Assembly (NCBI GenBank): GCA_029263315.1
Contig: JAJCXR010000064.1
Location: 1 to 64,000, forward strand
Reading direction: 5' to 3'
From: Acidobacteriota bacterium
Lineage (GTDB): Bacteria; Acidobacteriota; Thermoanaerobaculia; Multivoradales; J023
DNA: 64,000 nucleotides
The stretch's first letter is position 1. The number at the start of each line of letters is the position of its first letter. This document shows, in pieces, positions 7,619 through 16,612 of the stretch. Made by a program: the position numbers and the translations under genes. Under the pieces are notes generated by a model that saw only the letters and a program-made list of their open reading frames with translations, did no database searches and had not been told where the DNA came from.

Positions 7619-10612
7619 ATGAGGCATGCGCTGCATGGCTGGCTCTTGGTTTGGCTCCTGGCGGTTCCCCCGGCGGCGGCCAGCGGTGACGATTCTCTGC
7701 CTTCCGTCGACGGCTTGCTGAAGGTGGGCCAGTCGGTGGAGCGGCCGTTGGTGGGTGGTGCCATGCACCTCTACGCTATCGATGCCAAGGCCGGTGATTA
7801 CGTCGAGTTGGTGGTCGAGCAACGGGGCATCGATGTTGTTGTGACGCTAGCCTCGTCCAAGGACGAGATGTTGACGGAAGTCGACAGCCCCAACGGTCGC
7901 CACGGCGAAGAACGGTTGCGCAGCGTCATCGGCTCGAGCGTCATCGGCTCGGCACGGCCGTCGCCCCTTCGCCTCACTGTGCGTTCCCCGTCGCCGACGG
8001 CGCAGCCGGGGGACTATCGCTTGACGGTCGAGACGGTGCGCCCGGCCTCTGTAGAGGATCGGGTGCGGGCGGTGTCCGACGCCGCTCTGCGCGATGGCCG
8101 TCGTCAAGTGCAGGGCGGCGGCGAGGGGCTACAACTGGCGGTGGCATCGTTGGTCAAGGCTGGCGACGGATACCGGCGACTTGGCGAGATGGCCCACGAG
8201 GCGGCCGCCCACTTCCATCTCAGCGTCGCCATGCGTCGGCTGGGCCGTTATGAGGAAGCCCTGGAACAGGCCCAGGCGGCGGCCAGTCTCTACGGCGGTG
8301 CTTCACCGGAGGGTGGAACGCCGGTCGAGCAGGCCCGCTTGTTCAACGGCATGGCGCTGATCCACCGTCAGCTCGGACAGCTCGATCCAGCAGCAGTGGC
8401 ATACCGTCGTGCCTTGGAGCTGTGGCGCCGCGCCAATTCAGTGCCCGGCGCTGCGATGACGCTGCACAACCTGGCCTTTCTCGAAGAACGCTTGGGTCAC
8501 ACCGCGGTGGCCGAAGATCTCTATGGCCAAGCCTTGGAGCTGTGGGCCGAGCTCGGCAATCCGGTGCAGCGAGGGGTAACTCTCGGTTATTTGGGGAGGC
8601 TGCACAGAAATCGAGGGCACCTGCATCTGGCCATCGATCTGCAGAACCAAGCCTTGGTGGTATTGCGGCGGGCCGAGAGGCCGGATTTGGTGGCCGCTGG
8701 CCTCAACAATCTGGCTACCTACTACGCTTCGTTGGGGGATTTCGAATCCAGCCTCAGCTTGCTCTACGAAGCTCTCCAAATCCGTCGCAGCGAGCTGAAG
8801 ATCGATCGCGAGATCGCCCAAACCCTGAACAACCTGAGCTGGACGTATCTCATGCTCGGGGGGCCGCGCCGAGCCTTGCCGCTGTCGCAAGAGGCCATCG
8901 CCTTGACGGAGGGGACCGACGACCAGGCCGACCGGGCCCGTTTCCTCGATACCTTAGGGCGAATTCACCTGGCGCTGGAAGATCCGGTCGCCGCCAAGGC
9001 GGCTTTGGCGGCGGCGTTGGAGCTGCACCTCGAGCTGGCCGATGAGGTCGGCCAGGTCAAGATCTTAGAGGCCACTGGCCGGGCGGCGCTGTTGTCTGGA
9101 GAGCTGGCTGAAGCCGAGGGTTTGTTGCGACAGTCCTTGCTAGGCGCTCAGCGGTTGGGCGAGCGGGTGGCCGAGGCCAGCGCCCGCGACGGTTTGTCGG
9201 CGCTTTATCGTCAACGCGGTGAATCGCGGCGAGCCCTGCAGGAGATCGAAGCGGCCATCGGCATCATCGAATCCCTGCGACAGGACGCCATCTCCGGGGA
9301 TCTACAGGCCAGCTTCCTGGCTCGCAAGCGTCTGGTTTACGAGACCCAGATCGACATCCTACAGACATTACACGGCGAGGAGCCTGAGGGCGAATGGGCG
9401 GCCGCAGCGTTGGCGGCGTCTGAGCGTGCCAAGGCACGTTCGTTATTGGATAGCTTGGCGGCCGTCGGAGGTGGCGAGCCCCCTGTGCTGGCCTCGCCAT
9501 CGATCTCTCAGCCCCTCGCCGTGGCATCGATTCGTCACCGGGTGCTCGATCCAGAGACCCTCCTGCTGGAGATTGGCCTAGGGGACGCACGTAGCTTTCT
9601 TTGGCTCCTCGACGGCGAGTCCGTGGAGTCCTTCGAGTTGCCGTCGCGAGCCATATTGGAGGCTGCGGTTCGGCCCTTGGTGGAAAGCCTGGCCCAGCCA
9701 CCCTCGGCGCGGCCGGAGGATCGTCTACGGGCCGATGCCTTGGCCCGGCAACTCGCCGGCTGGTTGTTGGAGCCCTTCGCTGATCGTTTGCGTGATCGCC
9801 GCCTATTGTGGATTGCCGAGGGGGCGCTGCTCGAGCTGCCGCTGGCAATCTTGCCCGACCCGCGGTCGGTGGACGGCGAGCCATTGCTGGTGCGCAATGA
9901 AGTTGTCTCGGCGCCGTCGGCCTCGGTGTTGGCCGGCCTGAGGAGACACGGTGGACGGCAGAGCGTGGCGCCTCCACCGGCGTCGCGCACCCTGGCGATC
10001 CTGGCCGACCCTGTGTTCCGCGAAGTCGCGCAGCTTCCCGCCTCGAAGCTGGAAGCTGCCGCCTTGGCCAGCTTGCTGCCCACCGAGGAGACCTTGCTGG
10101 CCTTGGGGGTGGCGGCGTCGAAGGGGTTGGTCTTGGGGGGACGTCTGGCCGGCTATCGCTTTGTGCACTTTGCCACCCATGGTGTCTTGGATACCCGTTC
10201 GCCCGAGCTCTCTGCCCTGGTGTTGTCGCAGCAGGATGCCGACGGCCAACCGGTGGACGGTTTCTTGCGCCTGCAAGACATCTATGGCCTCGAGCTGGCG
10301 GCGGATCTGGTGGTGCTCAGTGCCTGCCAGACCGCCTTGGGCAAGCCGGTGCGGGGGGAGGGGGTTTGGGGCCTGGTACGCGGTTTCATGGTCTCCGGGG
10401 TGCCGCGGGTGGTGGCCAGCCTATGGCGGGTGGACGATCGGGCGACGGCGGCCCTGATGGAGCGTTTCTACCGTGGCATGTTGGAAGATCACCTTCCCGC
10501 CGCTGCCGCTCTGCGGCGGGCCCAGCTGGCCATGTTGCGCGGCGAGGCGGGCCGCGGTTGGCGGGCCCCCTATTACTGGGCCGGCTTTCAATTACAGGGG
10601 GAATGGCGATGA
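7619..10612 (+). CDS. Secreted TPR-CHAT putative caspase-like protease
   Basis: A protein of 997 residues with a signal peptide (LHGWLLVWLLAVPPAAASG). A beta domain like bacterial pre-peptidase C-terminal domains follows (about 30-145, YAIDAKAGDYVELVVEQRG). TPRs span about 160-560 and a CHAT domain about 640-995. CHAT is a caspase-clan domain; the catalytic dyad is visible as His854 in VHFATHG and Cys903 in VLSACQTALG. The C-terminus has the usual WAGFQLQG. TPR-CHAT proteins act as proteases switched on by partner binding. Its stop codon overlaps the next start as ATGA, so the two genes are probably co-translated. Export is inferred from the signal peptide. The substrate is unknown. Confidence 0.9.
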   Translation: MRHALHGWLLVWLLAVPPAAASGDDSLPSVDGLLKVGQSVERPLVGGAMHLYAIDAKAGDYVELVVEQRGIDVVVTLASSKDEMLTEVDSPNGRHGEERLRSVIGSSVIGSARPSPLRLTVRSPSPTAQPGDYRLTVETVRPASVEDRVRAVSDAALRDGRRQVQGGGEGLQLAVASLVKAGDGYRRLGEMAHEAAAHFHLSVAMRRLGRYEEALEQAQAAASLYGGASPEGGTPVEQARLFNGMALIHRQLGQLDPAAVAYRRALELWRRANSVPGAAMTLHNLAFLEERLGHTAVAEDLYGQALELWAELGNPVQRGVTLGYLGRLHRNRGHLHLAIDLQNQALVVLRRAERPDLVAAGLNNLATYYASLGDFESSLSLLYEALQIRRSELKIDREIAQTLNNLSWTYLMLGGPRRALPLSQEAIALTEGTDDQADRARFLDTLGRIHLALEDPVAAKAALAAALELHLELADEVGQVKILEATGRAALLSGELAEAEGLLRQSLLGAQRLGERVAEASARDGLSALYRQRGESRRALQEIEAAIGIIESLRQDAISGDLQASFLARKRLVYETQIDILQTLHGEEPEGEWAAAALAASERAKARSLLDSLAAVGGGEPPVLASPSISQPLAVASIRHRVLDPETLLLEIGLGDARSFLWLLDGESVESFELPSRAILEAAVRPLVESLAQPPSARPEDRLRADALARQLAGWLLEPFADRLRDRRLLWIAEGALLELPLAILPDPRSVDGEPLLVRNEVVSAPSASVLAGLRRHGGRQSVAPPPASRTLAILADPVFREVAQLPASKLEAAALASLLPTEETLLALGVAASKGLVLGGRLAGYRFVHFATHGVLDTRSPELSALVLSQQDADGQPVDGFLRLQDIYGLELAADLVVLSACQTALGKPVRGEGVWGLVRGFMVSGVPRVVASLWRVDDRATAALMERFYRGMLEDHLPAAAALRRAQLAMLRGEAGRGWRAPYYWAGFQLQGEWR

Positions 10613-13542
10613 AGCGACGTGGCCGTAGGAGTCGTGGGACAGGGTCGAAGGCGCGGAGGGTCCTGGGCCTGCTGCTGGCGGGCGGTTCGCTCTTGCTGGC
10701 TTGTGGCGACAGGCCGGTAGACGATACGGGGGCTGATACAAAAGACCACGGGAAGGCCGTGGGCGCGAGGTTGAAGGACCGCCTTGCGGACAAGGAGCGT
10801 CTGTGGACACCACCCCAAGTACGGGCCGGGCGATGGCCTTCGCTGCGCCCCTTGCGGACGGGGCGAGCGGCCCTGACGCCGCGGGCCTTGGGGGAAGGTT
10901 TTTTGGTTTTTCTGCCGGTGCTGCCGGACAAGGGGGGCTCGCCGCAAGACCTTTTTGAGCGCTTGGTGCGGCCCATGTTGGAAGATCTTGGTTTTGCCGA
11001 AAAACAGTTGGAAGACAGCTTCTGGATTCCCGACGAGCGTAACGTGACCCTGCCGGAGCCGGACCTCGACGCCATGCTGAGGTGGATTTGTCGGTCGCCG
11101 GAGGTGGACGAGAATCCGCTCGACCGTCGTCTCTGTGATGTCTACACCCAGCGCTCCTCGGCTGCGTCGGGCGACGATTCTGGGGGCGACGATCCTCTGG
11201 CAGCGTGGGTGCAAGCCATGCATGGGGAGGGTCTGGATCAGGGTTTGGCGCAGAAATGGCGAGATCTCACCAAACCGGAAACCGAGCTCTTTTTTGGCCA
11301 AGGGGTACGGCAGGTTGAGGTCGCCGCCGGCCAGATCGTGCCCTGGGTACCCATCGAGCACGCCGGGGTCTTCGCTGTCGGTCGCCAGGGGGAGATGTTC
11401 CAGACCCTGCAGGGGCGTATCTACCCGCAGTATGAGATCGTCAATCAAGTCATCCTGACAGCGCAACAGGCCATCGACTACAGCCTGGATGATGACCTCG
11501 GAGACGGTAACTGCCTTCTGCAAGACGGAGAGCCATCGCGCTCCGATCTGCTCCTGCTGCCCATGGGTGCGGCTGAAGAGGTGCCGACCCTGCACTTCGC
11601 CTATCGCCTGCAAACACCGGTCAGCCAGTGTTGGATCGACGCCGAACATGGCACGACGCTGTTCGATGAGCCGTTGATCGCCGAAGCCGCTTCCCCGGAA
11701 GAGGTTCTCTTGCAGGTGGAAGCAGAGGTCTATCACCGTTCCCCGGCCTCTGCCAAGACGCGGCCCACGCCGATGTATGTCGATGCGGCCGAAGATGGAT
11801 TCTATGGCCTGCACCTCGACGGCACCATGACCCTGGTACCGCCACCGGGGATCGAGGCATTCGCCGGGGACGCCGCTGCTGCTCCTGCGGATGTTACTGC
11901 CTCTGAGGATGTTACTGCCCCGGTCTGCATCGGCACGGCCGACGACTCGGAGGCATGGCGCTTTCTGCAGGTGGATCTCTTCGCCACCCTCCAACGGCAG
12001 ATCGAGACGGTGCGCGCCGCCGGGCTCTTCGACTCATTTCCCGATCCGCCCCTGCAGGTGGAGCTGGTGGCGGATGAATACAAGGCCGAGGTCAAAGGCA
12101 GTGCCATGCGTTTCGGCTTCGACCCTGAAGCGCAGGGCGAAGGGTGCCCCGATATCGAGGGGTTGCGCTTGGGTGCGAGCCAAGATCACAGCGTCGTGGC
12201 CCATGAGTTGGGGCATCTGATCAGCCGCCACTTGACCTCCAATCGGCCGGTGGACTGGTGCCATTCGCCGGCCGCAGCGGGCGAGTCGGAGGTCGCCCCT
12301 GGCCGGCCGCCTTGCCCGGTGCCCAATCCTCTCGAACTGCAAATCTTCCATGACCACGCCGATACCTGGGCCAATACCCTCGAGGGCACGCCCTGTTGGG
12401 GCGATTGGGTGGGCCGCAACCTGGCTGGGCCCGGGGTCGGGCAAGCCTGTCAGGAGCCGGCCGAGGACGCCGGGTCGATGCCTCGTTTGGCGACGGTGGG
12501 GCTCCCCTTTGTTGCCCAGCAACCGCGCAATCACTTCCCCGAGGGACGTTGCGATACCGAGATCCCAGGGCAGCTGTGTGGCGACTCCGCCGACAGCTCC
12601 TTTCGTGGGCCCTACGGCGACGGGCAAATCGCCGCGACGGCCCTGTGGCAGCTGCGTCAGGGTTTGGCGGGTCGGCAGCCGATCGTCGGCCGCCTGCAAT
12701 TCCTCGTCCGGCTGGTGCGGACCCTGCGCCATGTGGGTTGGGACGGTTGGCAGTGTGGAGCCGAGCTCGACAGCGTCGATAGGGCTTGCGACCAAGAGAT
12801 CTATGCAGGATTGTCGGAGCTGGAGTTTCAGCTCGCTCGGCAGTGGGCGGAGGCGTTGTCTCGCGGGCCGTCACAGCGTCCGGGGGCGGAGATGCTCAAC
12901 GAGGTGACCGCCGCCTTCGCCAAGGTGGGGATCTTCTTGATTCCGGCGGCGCTGCTGGTGACGCCGTTGGACGCCGAGGTCTCGCCGCGGGTGGGCGACG
13001 CGGTGATCGATGCCTTCATGCCGGATGAGCCGAGCCCCGCCGTGCCGGAAGCCCTGCGGCCCTTTCTCGCCAGTGGCGATCATCTGCTTGTCGACGGTCC
13101 GCCGCCGGCCTTCCACGTCTGGACGGGGCCGCGCTACTTGCTGCAAGAAGACGGTCAGGCGTGGTTGCGGGATGGCTTGGATGGTGCCCCATGCAATCGT
13201 TGTTTTCAGGTGGAGGTGGCGACCGATGCAGCGTTTCGCGATGCCCTCGTCGCCAGCCCGTGGACGGCCGTCGACACCGATCCCACGAACCGGCGGCAAG
13301 CCCAATGCTACGGCCAGTGGCGCCTACCGGAAGCGCAATGGCGAGCTTTGTCTGCCCAGGGAGAGCGTCTTTATTATCGGGTGACGACCCACACGCCCCG
13401 CGGAGACGACTGTTCCGTCGGCGATCAGCCGGAGAGCAAGCGTCAGTCCACCCGGCCAGGGCAAGGGCTGTGGCATGTGCCGGCGCCGTCGGTGCGATTG
13501 CATCGGCTGTCGGCTGGCCTGGCGAGCTTAAAGTCGCCATGA
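10609..13542 (+). CDS. Lipoprotein with a HExxH metalloprotease motif
   Basis: A protein of 977 residues from the ATG at 10609, chosen because GGGGGA sits six bases upstream and the start overlaps the CHAT stop as ATGA. The N-terminus is a lipoprotein signal (RRVLGLLLAGGSLLLAC). A zincin-type motif lies at residues 532-536 in DHSVVAHELGHLISRH, which suggests a membrane-anchored zinc protease. The rest shows no domain I recognise. There are several Cys pairs in the second half, compatible with an extracytoplasmic location. Its tight coupling to the CHAT gene suggests the two work together, for example as a cascade or a protease-substrate pair. That is inference. Confidence 0.75.
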   Translation: MKRRGRRSRGTGSKARRVLGLLLAGGSLLLACGDRPVDDTGADTKDHGKAVGARLKDRLADKERLWTPPQVRAGRWPSLRPLRTGRAALTPRALGEGFLVFLPVLPDKGGSPQDLFERLVRPMLEDLGFAEKQLEDSFWIPDERNVTLPEPDLDAMLRWICRSPEVDENPLDRRLCDVYTQRSSAASGDDSGGDDPLAAWVQAMHGEGLDQGLAQKWRDLTKPETELFFGQGVRQVEVAAGQIVPWVPIEHAGVFAVGRQGEMFQTLQGRIYPQYEIVNQVILTAQQAIDYSLDDDLGDGNCLLQDGEPSRSDLLLLPMGAAEEVPTLHFAYRLQTPVSQCWIDAEHGTTLFDEPLIAEAASPEEVLLQVEAEVYHRSPASAKTRPTPMYVDAAEDGFYGLHLDGTMTLVPPPGIEAFAGDAAAAPADVTASEDVTAPVCIGTADDSEAWRFLQVDLFATLQRQIETVRAAGLFDSFPDPPLQVELVADEYKAEVKGSAMRFGFDPEAQGEGCPDIEGLRLGASQDHSVVAHELGHLISRHLTSNRPVDWCHSPAAAGESEVAPGRPPCPVPNPLELQIFHDHADTWANTLEGTPCWGDWVGRNLAGPGVGQACQEPAEDAGSMPRLATVGLPFVAQQPRNHFPEGRCDTEIPGQLCGDSADSSFRGPYGDGQIAATALWQLRQGLAGRQPIVGRLQFLVRLVRTLRHVGWDGWQCGAELDSVDRACDQEIYAGLSELEFQLARQWAEALSRGPSQRPGAEMLNEVTAAFAKVGIFLIPAALLVTPLDAEVSPRVGDAVIDAFMPDEPSPAVPEALRPFLASGDHLLVDGPPPAFHVWTGPRYLLQEDGQAWLRDGLDGAPCNRCFQVEVATDAAFRDALVASPWTAVDTDPTNRRQAQCYGQWRLPEAQWRALSAQGERLYYRVTTHTPRGDDCSVGDQPESKRQSTRPGQGLWHVPAPSVRLHRLSAGLASLKSP

Positions 13543-13691
13543 GCGGTCGCGGCATGAGCCAATTTCGTGAAGCCTGGGATAGATCGCCGACTCATCCCAC
13601 TGTGTGGGCAGAAGCCTTCCGCAAAGCTTGAATTCGAGACCGCGGGAGATCTAACAAAGGGCGTCCCTGGACGCATACCGGAGGAAAGACC

Positions 13692-13943
13692 ATGGCGGAA
13701 GTCGTCAACACTACGGACATGGAAGTTGATTGTGTAGTTCAAGATGGCGGTGGCGGAGGCGAAGAGAGGTACACGTTGTCGGCCGGTCAGTCCATCACGG
13801 TCGAGGTGGAATCGGCTAAGATGACGTTTACGACAGAAATACTCCAAGCCAGTGTGGTGAGCGTCGAGGGTGTGCACAATGGCGACCGTGTAGAGGTGAT
13901 CGATGCGGATGGAAACGGCGCGCTTTCCGTCTCTGTGAGTTAG
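13692..13943 (+). CDS. Small beta-rich protein of unknown function
   Basis: A protein of 83 residues beginning MAEVVNTTDMEVDCVVQDGG, preceded by a strong ribosome-binding site (GGAGG at 13680-13684). There is no signal peptide or membrane segment. The alternating pattern (YTLSAGQSITVEVES) suggests a compact beta fold. It is acidic with a single Cys. It lies 149 bases after the metalloprotease gene on the same strand and before the sigma factor, so it may belong to the same system as a partner or substrate. I do not recognise the family. Confidence 0.65.
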   Translation: MAEVVNTTDMEVDCVVQDGGGGGEERYTLSAGQSITVEVESAKMTFTTEILQASVVSVEGVHNGDRVEVIDADGNGALSVSVS

Positions 13944-14076
13944 AGTGTTCCTTTCGAGCGATGCTCGCCCCGTGCTCGCTTCAAAGGGGAAAAGCCTGCA
14001 GCGAGCAAGCTCGCCGAATGTGACGCAGTAGGACTAGGGCTCCCGCCCCGCATCGTTTTCTCGGATGGAATCTAAC

Positions 14077-14255
14077 TAGCAGCCTGTGGTGAAAGTGCTC
14101 CGCGAATGAGAGCGAGAAGTTTTTCGTCAGAACAAGGCGCAGAATTGCATGAATATTGGTGATCTTCAGAGATTCTGAAACACAGTTCTGGCGGAAAAAG
14201 AGCGGGGCCGCCTAGGCCGCTCTCAACGCGGTCTGACTTTTGCCACAGGCTGCTA
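14077..14255. mobile_element. MITE-like element of about 180 bp
   Basis: Near-perfect terminal inverted repeats TAGCAGCCTGTGG (14077-14089) and CCACAGGCTGCTA (14243-14255) bound the element, and the similarity continues inward (TGAAAGT against ACTTTTG). A second inner inverted pair is visible (TTTTTCGTCAGAAC and GTTCTGGCGGAAAAA). There is no coding potential. CTAG occurs at both ends and could be part of the target duplication. It ends 22 bases before the start codon of the sigma factor, so it occupies that gene's promoter region. Confidence 0.75.
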
Positions 14256-14277
14256 GGCTCTAAGCAGTAACTTGACT

Positions 14278-14955
14278 ATGGTTGAAGCCCGTCCCGCATC
14301 GACATCGCAAGTTTCAGACGCAACGGCGGCGACGCAAGACGTTGTCGAGCTGGTGGCACGCATTCAACGGGGCGATATCGCCGCCGAGGAAGAGCTGGTA
14401 GAGCGTTTCGGACGCGGTGTGGCGATCATTCTCAGTCGCCACACCCGTGATCCGGAAGTGGCGGAGGATCTGCGTCAGGACGTCCTGGCCAACGCTCTGG
14501 TCAAGTTGCGTCGTGGCGAGCTCCGTGACGCCAAAAAATTGCCGGGTTTCCTGGCCTCGATGGCCCGCAACATGGCCATCGAGCACTACCGCAAGCAGAC
14601 CCGTCGCCGCACCGAGGCGGACAGCGAAACCGTTGACGGCGCCATGGATCGGGGTCAGAGCTCCCAGCTCGGGGGTCTAGTGCGGCGTGAGAATGCCGCC
14701 TTGGTGCGCCGTATGGTGGGTGAGCTGAGCAACGTCCGGGATCGGGAGATCCTCTACCGCTTTTATTTGGCGGATGAGGACAAAGACGCCATCGCTGCCG
14801 ATTTGGAGCTCGATAGCTTGCAATTCAATCGTGTCCTGCACCGGGCGCGGCAACGCTATAAAGCCCTTTTTGAAGATGCTCTGCGGCAGCAGGGTTTGCA
14901 ACAGATAGTGTCGCTCTTGTGGTGCCTCATAATGACGCTCATAGAAAGGTTTTAG
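14278..14955 (+). CDS. ECF-type RNA polymerase sigma factor
   Basis: A protein of 225 residues from the ATG at 14278; a TTG at 14272 is also possible. Region 2 is seen around residues 55-105 (DPEVAEDLRQDVLANALVKL, FLASMARNMAIEHYRK). Region 4 follows at about 145-200 (VRDREILYRFYLADEDKDAI, NRVLHRARQRYKALF). It would direct RNA polymerase to a small stress regulon. The adjacent downstream gene encodes its likely anti-sigma factor three bases away. No clear ribosome-binding site precedes it and a MITE fills the upstream region, so its expression may have been altered. Confidence 0.88.
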   Translation: MVEARPASTSQVSDATAATQDVVELVARIQRGDIAAEEELVERFGRGVAIILSRHTRDPEVAEDLRQDVLANALVKLRRGELRDAKKLPGFLASMARNMAIEHYRKQTRRRTEADSETVDGAMDRGQSSQLGGLVRRENAALVRRMVGELSNVRDREILYRFYLADEDKDAIAADLELDSLQFNRVLHRARQRYKALFEDALRQQGLQQIVSLLWCLIMTLIERF

Positions 14956-14958
14956 GTC

Positions 14959-15648
14959 ATGCAGCGCCTCGACACGGAAACCGCTGGTCTGATCGAACGT
15001 TACTGGCAGGGCAGCCTGTCGGCGGCGGAAGAGATGACTTTCGAAGAGCGCCTGATGGCCTCCCCCGAGTTGCAGCGGGAGCTGGAAGCGGAGAAGCGCC
15101 TACGTCTGGGGTTCAAAGACATGGTGGCCGAGGATGCGGCTCGCGGTGCCGTCCAGCTTTCGGTTCTGGCAACCTTGGCTCAGCTCCTGCGCCGTCCTCG
15201 CATGGCCTGGGGAACGGCTTTGCTGTTGCTCTTTCTGGCTCTGCCGGTGACCTACCTGACGCTGCAAAACCAACGCTTGAGCCGTCAACTGGCCACCCCA
15301 CCCAACGGTGCGCCGTTGGTCGATGTCCCGCTCTTTCGTCTCACCGCCGTGCGCGATGCTCAAGCTCCGGCGCTCCCCGTGGCGCCCGAGGACGGTTGGC
15401 TCAGCTTGGCCATCGACCTACCCGCCGACCCGCGCTTCGTCGATTTCGCCGTCACCATCGAGCAGCAACGTGACACGGTGTTCCGTCGCGAAGGTCTGCG
15501 CCCCAATGCCGTGGATTTATTGCTCTTGACCTTCCCCGAGGATTTCTTCGCTCAGCAGACGTATCAGCTGCGGCTCGAAGGCAGACCCGCCGACGGCGGC
15601 GAGCTTGAGGTGCTGGCCAGCTATCTATTTGAAGTTCAAGGTTCGTAA
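14959..15648 (+). CDS. Putative transmembrane anti-sigma factor
   Basis: A protein of 229 residues. A cytoplasmic helical N-terminus (IERYWQGSLSAAEEMTFEER, about 1-70) matches the layout of anti-sigma domains but lacks the zinc HxxxCxxC motif. One membrane helix follows (MAWGTALLLLFLALPVTYL, about 75-95), then a periplasmic beta-rich domain of about 120 residues (DGWLSLAIDLPADPRFVDFA). Its position directly after the ECF sigma gene supports sequestration of that sigma factor, with signal sensing outside the membrane. Assignment rests on context and topology. Confidence 0.75.
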   Translation: MQRLDTETAGLIERYWQGSLSAAEEMTFEERLMASPELQRELEAEKRLRLGFKDMVAEDAARGAVQLSVLATLAQLLRRPRMAWGTALLLLFLALPVTYLTLQNQRLSRQLATPPNGAPLVDVPLFRLTAVRDAQAPALPVAPEDGWLSLAIDLPADPRFVDFAVTIEQQRDTVFRREGLRPNAVDLLLLTFPEDFFAQQTYQLRLEGRPADGGELEVLASYLFEVQGS

Positions 15649-15670
15649 GCCCAGACGCATCATCCGCGCT

Positions 15671-16612
15671 TCAAGCCACCAAATGCCCTTGCTTCTCGGC
15701 GATACCGATGGTGGCTGAGGTGCCGGCGTTGAAGCGCAAGAAATCCGATTCGATGCCGTCGCTGAAGATCACTCCGTGTTCCGGCATGTGTGAAACCACA
15801 ACGAGGGGTTTTTTCGCTGTGACTTTGCCAAAAGTGATCGCCGCTTCGGAGGTCTTGCTCGGCCATGGCTCGCGGACCGAGAAAAAGAGATAGTTGGCAT
15901 CCCAGGAAAAGGCCCTATTCTTCTCGACCTCGACGGAGCGCCCCGATACGGCCGAAGCGACGGTCGTGGCGCCGGTGAGCACACTGCGGAACCACCCCGT
16001 GGAGCCGAGGCCGGTGGAGACGATGATGCCGCTCGAAGAGTGATTCTCTGATCGGTCGCCCATGCGGATCGTATAGCGGGCCGAGGTGTGGGATTTGGGA
16101 CCGATGAACAGGTCGTTGACGCCGCATAGGGTTTCGCCGGTATTGAGCTTGGCTTCGGCCATGGTCACGGCGTGGATTGATCTTTTGTGGGCGAAGACCT
16201 CGGGGACGATCCGATCGAGATCGGGGACACTGAATGGCAGCAGGATGCCTTCCCACCGGGCCGGGTCGGGGTTGACGCCGATCAGCGGTTGGCCGTCCAA
16301 GTATTTCAGCACATTGGCCACCAAACCGTCCTGCCCCAGGGCGACGACGATATCTTCTTGACCAAAGATGAAATTGGGCAAGAAACTCCTCTGCACCACT
16401 TGCACTCGGCCGTGACCGGCGAGGAGGCTCTGCGCCTCCCGCAGCGCCGCCTTATAAACCCGATCTTCCGCCTGGTAGTCCGAAAAATCGGCCCCCAAAT
16501 GCTCGACGTAGAACCTGGCTTGGTCTTGGGTATTGAACCGAATGATCAAGTCGTCGATGCGCGTCCGGCGGACGATCAGGACGATTTTGTTTTCGGTCCG
16601 CCGTTGCATCAC
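15671..16612 (-). CDS. ATP-NAD kinase-like protein
   Basis: A protein of 313 residues resembling the NAD kinase/diacylglycerol kinase fold. The nucleotide-binding GGDG motif appears as ALGQDGLVANVLKYL, followed by PLIGVNPDPARWEG and, in the C-terminal domain, GVNDLFIGPKSHTSARY and STGLGSTGWFRS. The family makes NADP from NAD, but the GQDG variant and a long N-terminal region (about 85 residues) set it apart from the housekeeping enzyme. The start overlaps the stop of the upstream SPFH gene by four bases (ATGA), so they form one operon. The actual substrate is uncertain. Confidence 0.75.
   Translation of the reverse strand: MMQRRTENKIVLIVRRTRIDDLIIRFNTQDQARFYVEHLGADFSDYQAEDRVYKAALREAQSLLAGHGRVQVVQRSFLPNFIFGQEDIVVALGQDGLVANVLKYLDGQPLIGVNPDPARWEGILLPFSVPDLDRIVPEVFAHKRSIHAVTMAEAKLNTGETLCGVNDLFIGPKSHTSARYTIRMGDRSENHSSSGIIVSTGLGSTGWFRSVLTGATTVASAVSGRSVEVEKNRAFSWDANYLFFSVREPWPSKTSEAAITFGKVTAKKPLVVVSHMPEHGVIFSDGIESDFLRFNAGTSATIGIAEKQGHLVA

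Noticed and set aside
10366..10608. Upstream extension of the metalloprotease lipoprotein
   Set aside because: It lies in another frame of the CHAT domain; the lipoprotein signal begins at 10609 with a ribosome-binding site.
10588..11994. 468-codon minus-strand open frame opposite the metalloprotease gene
   Set aside because: GC-rich antisense shadow; the plus-strand frame has the signal, lipobox and HExxH.
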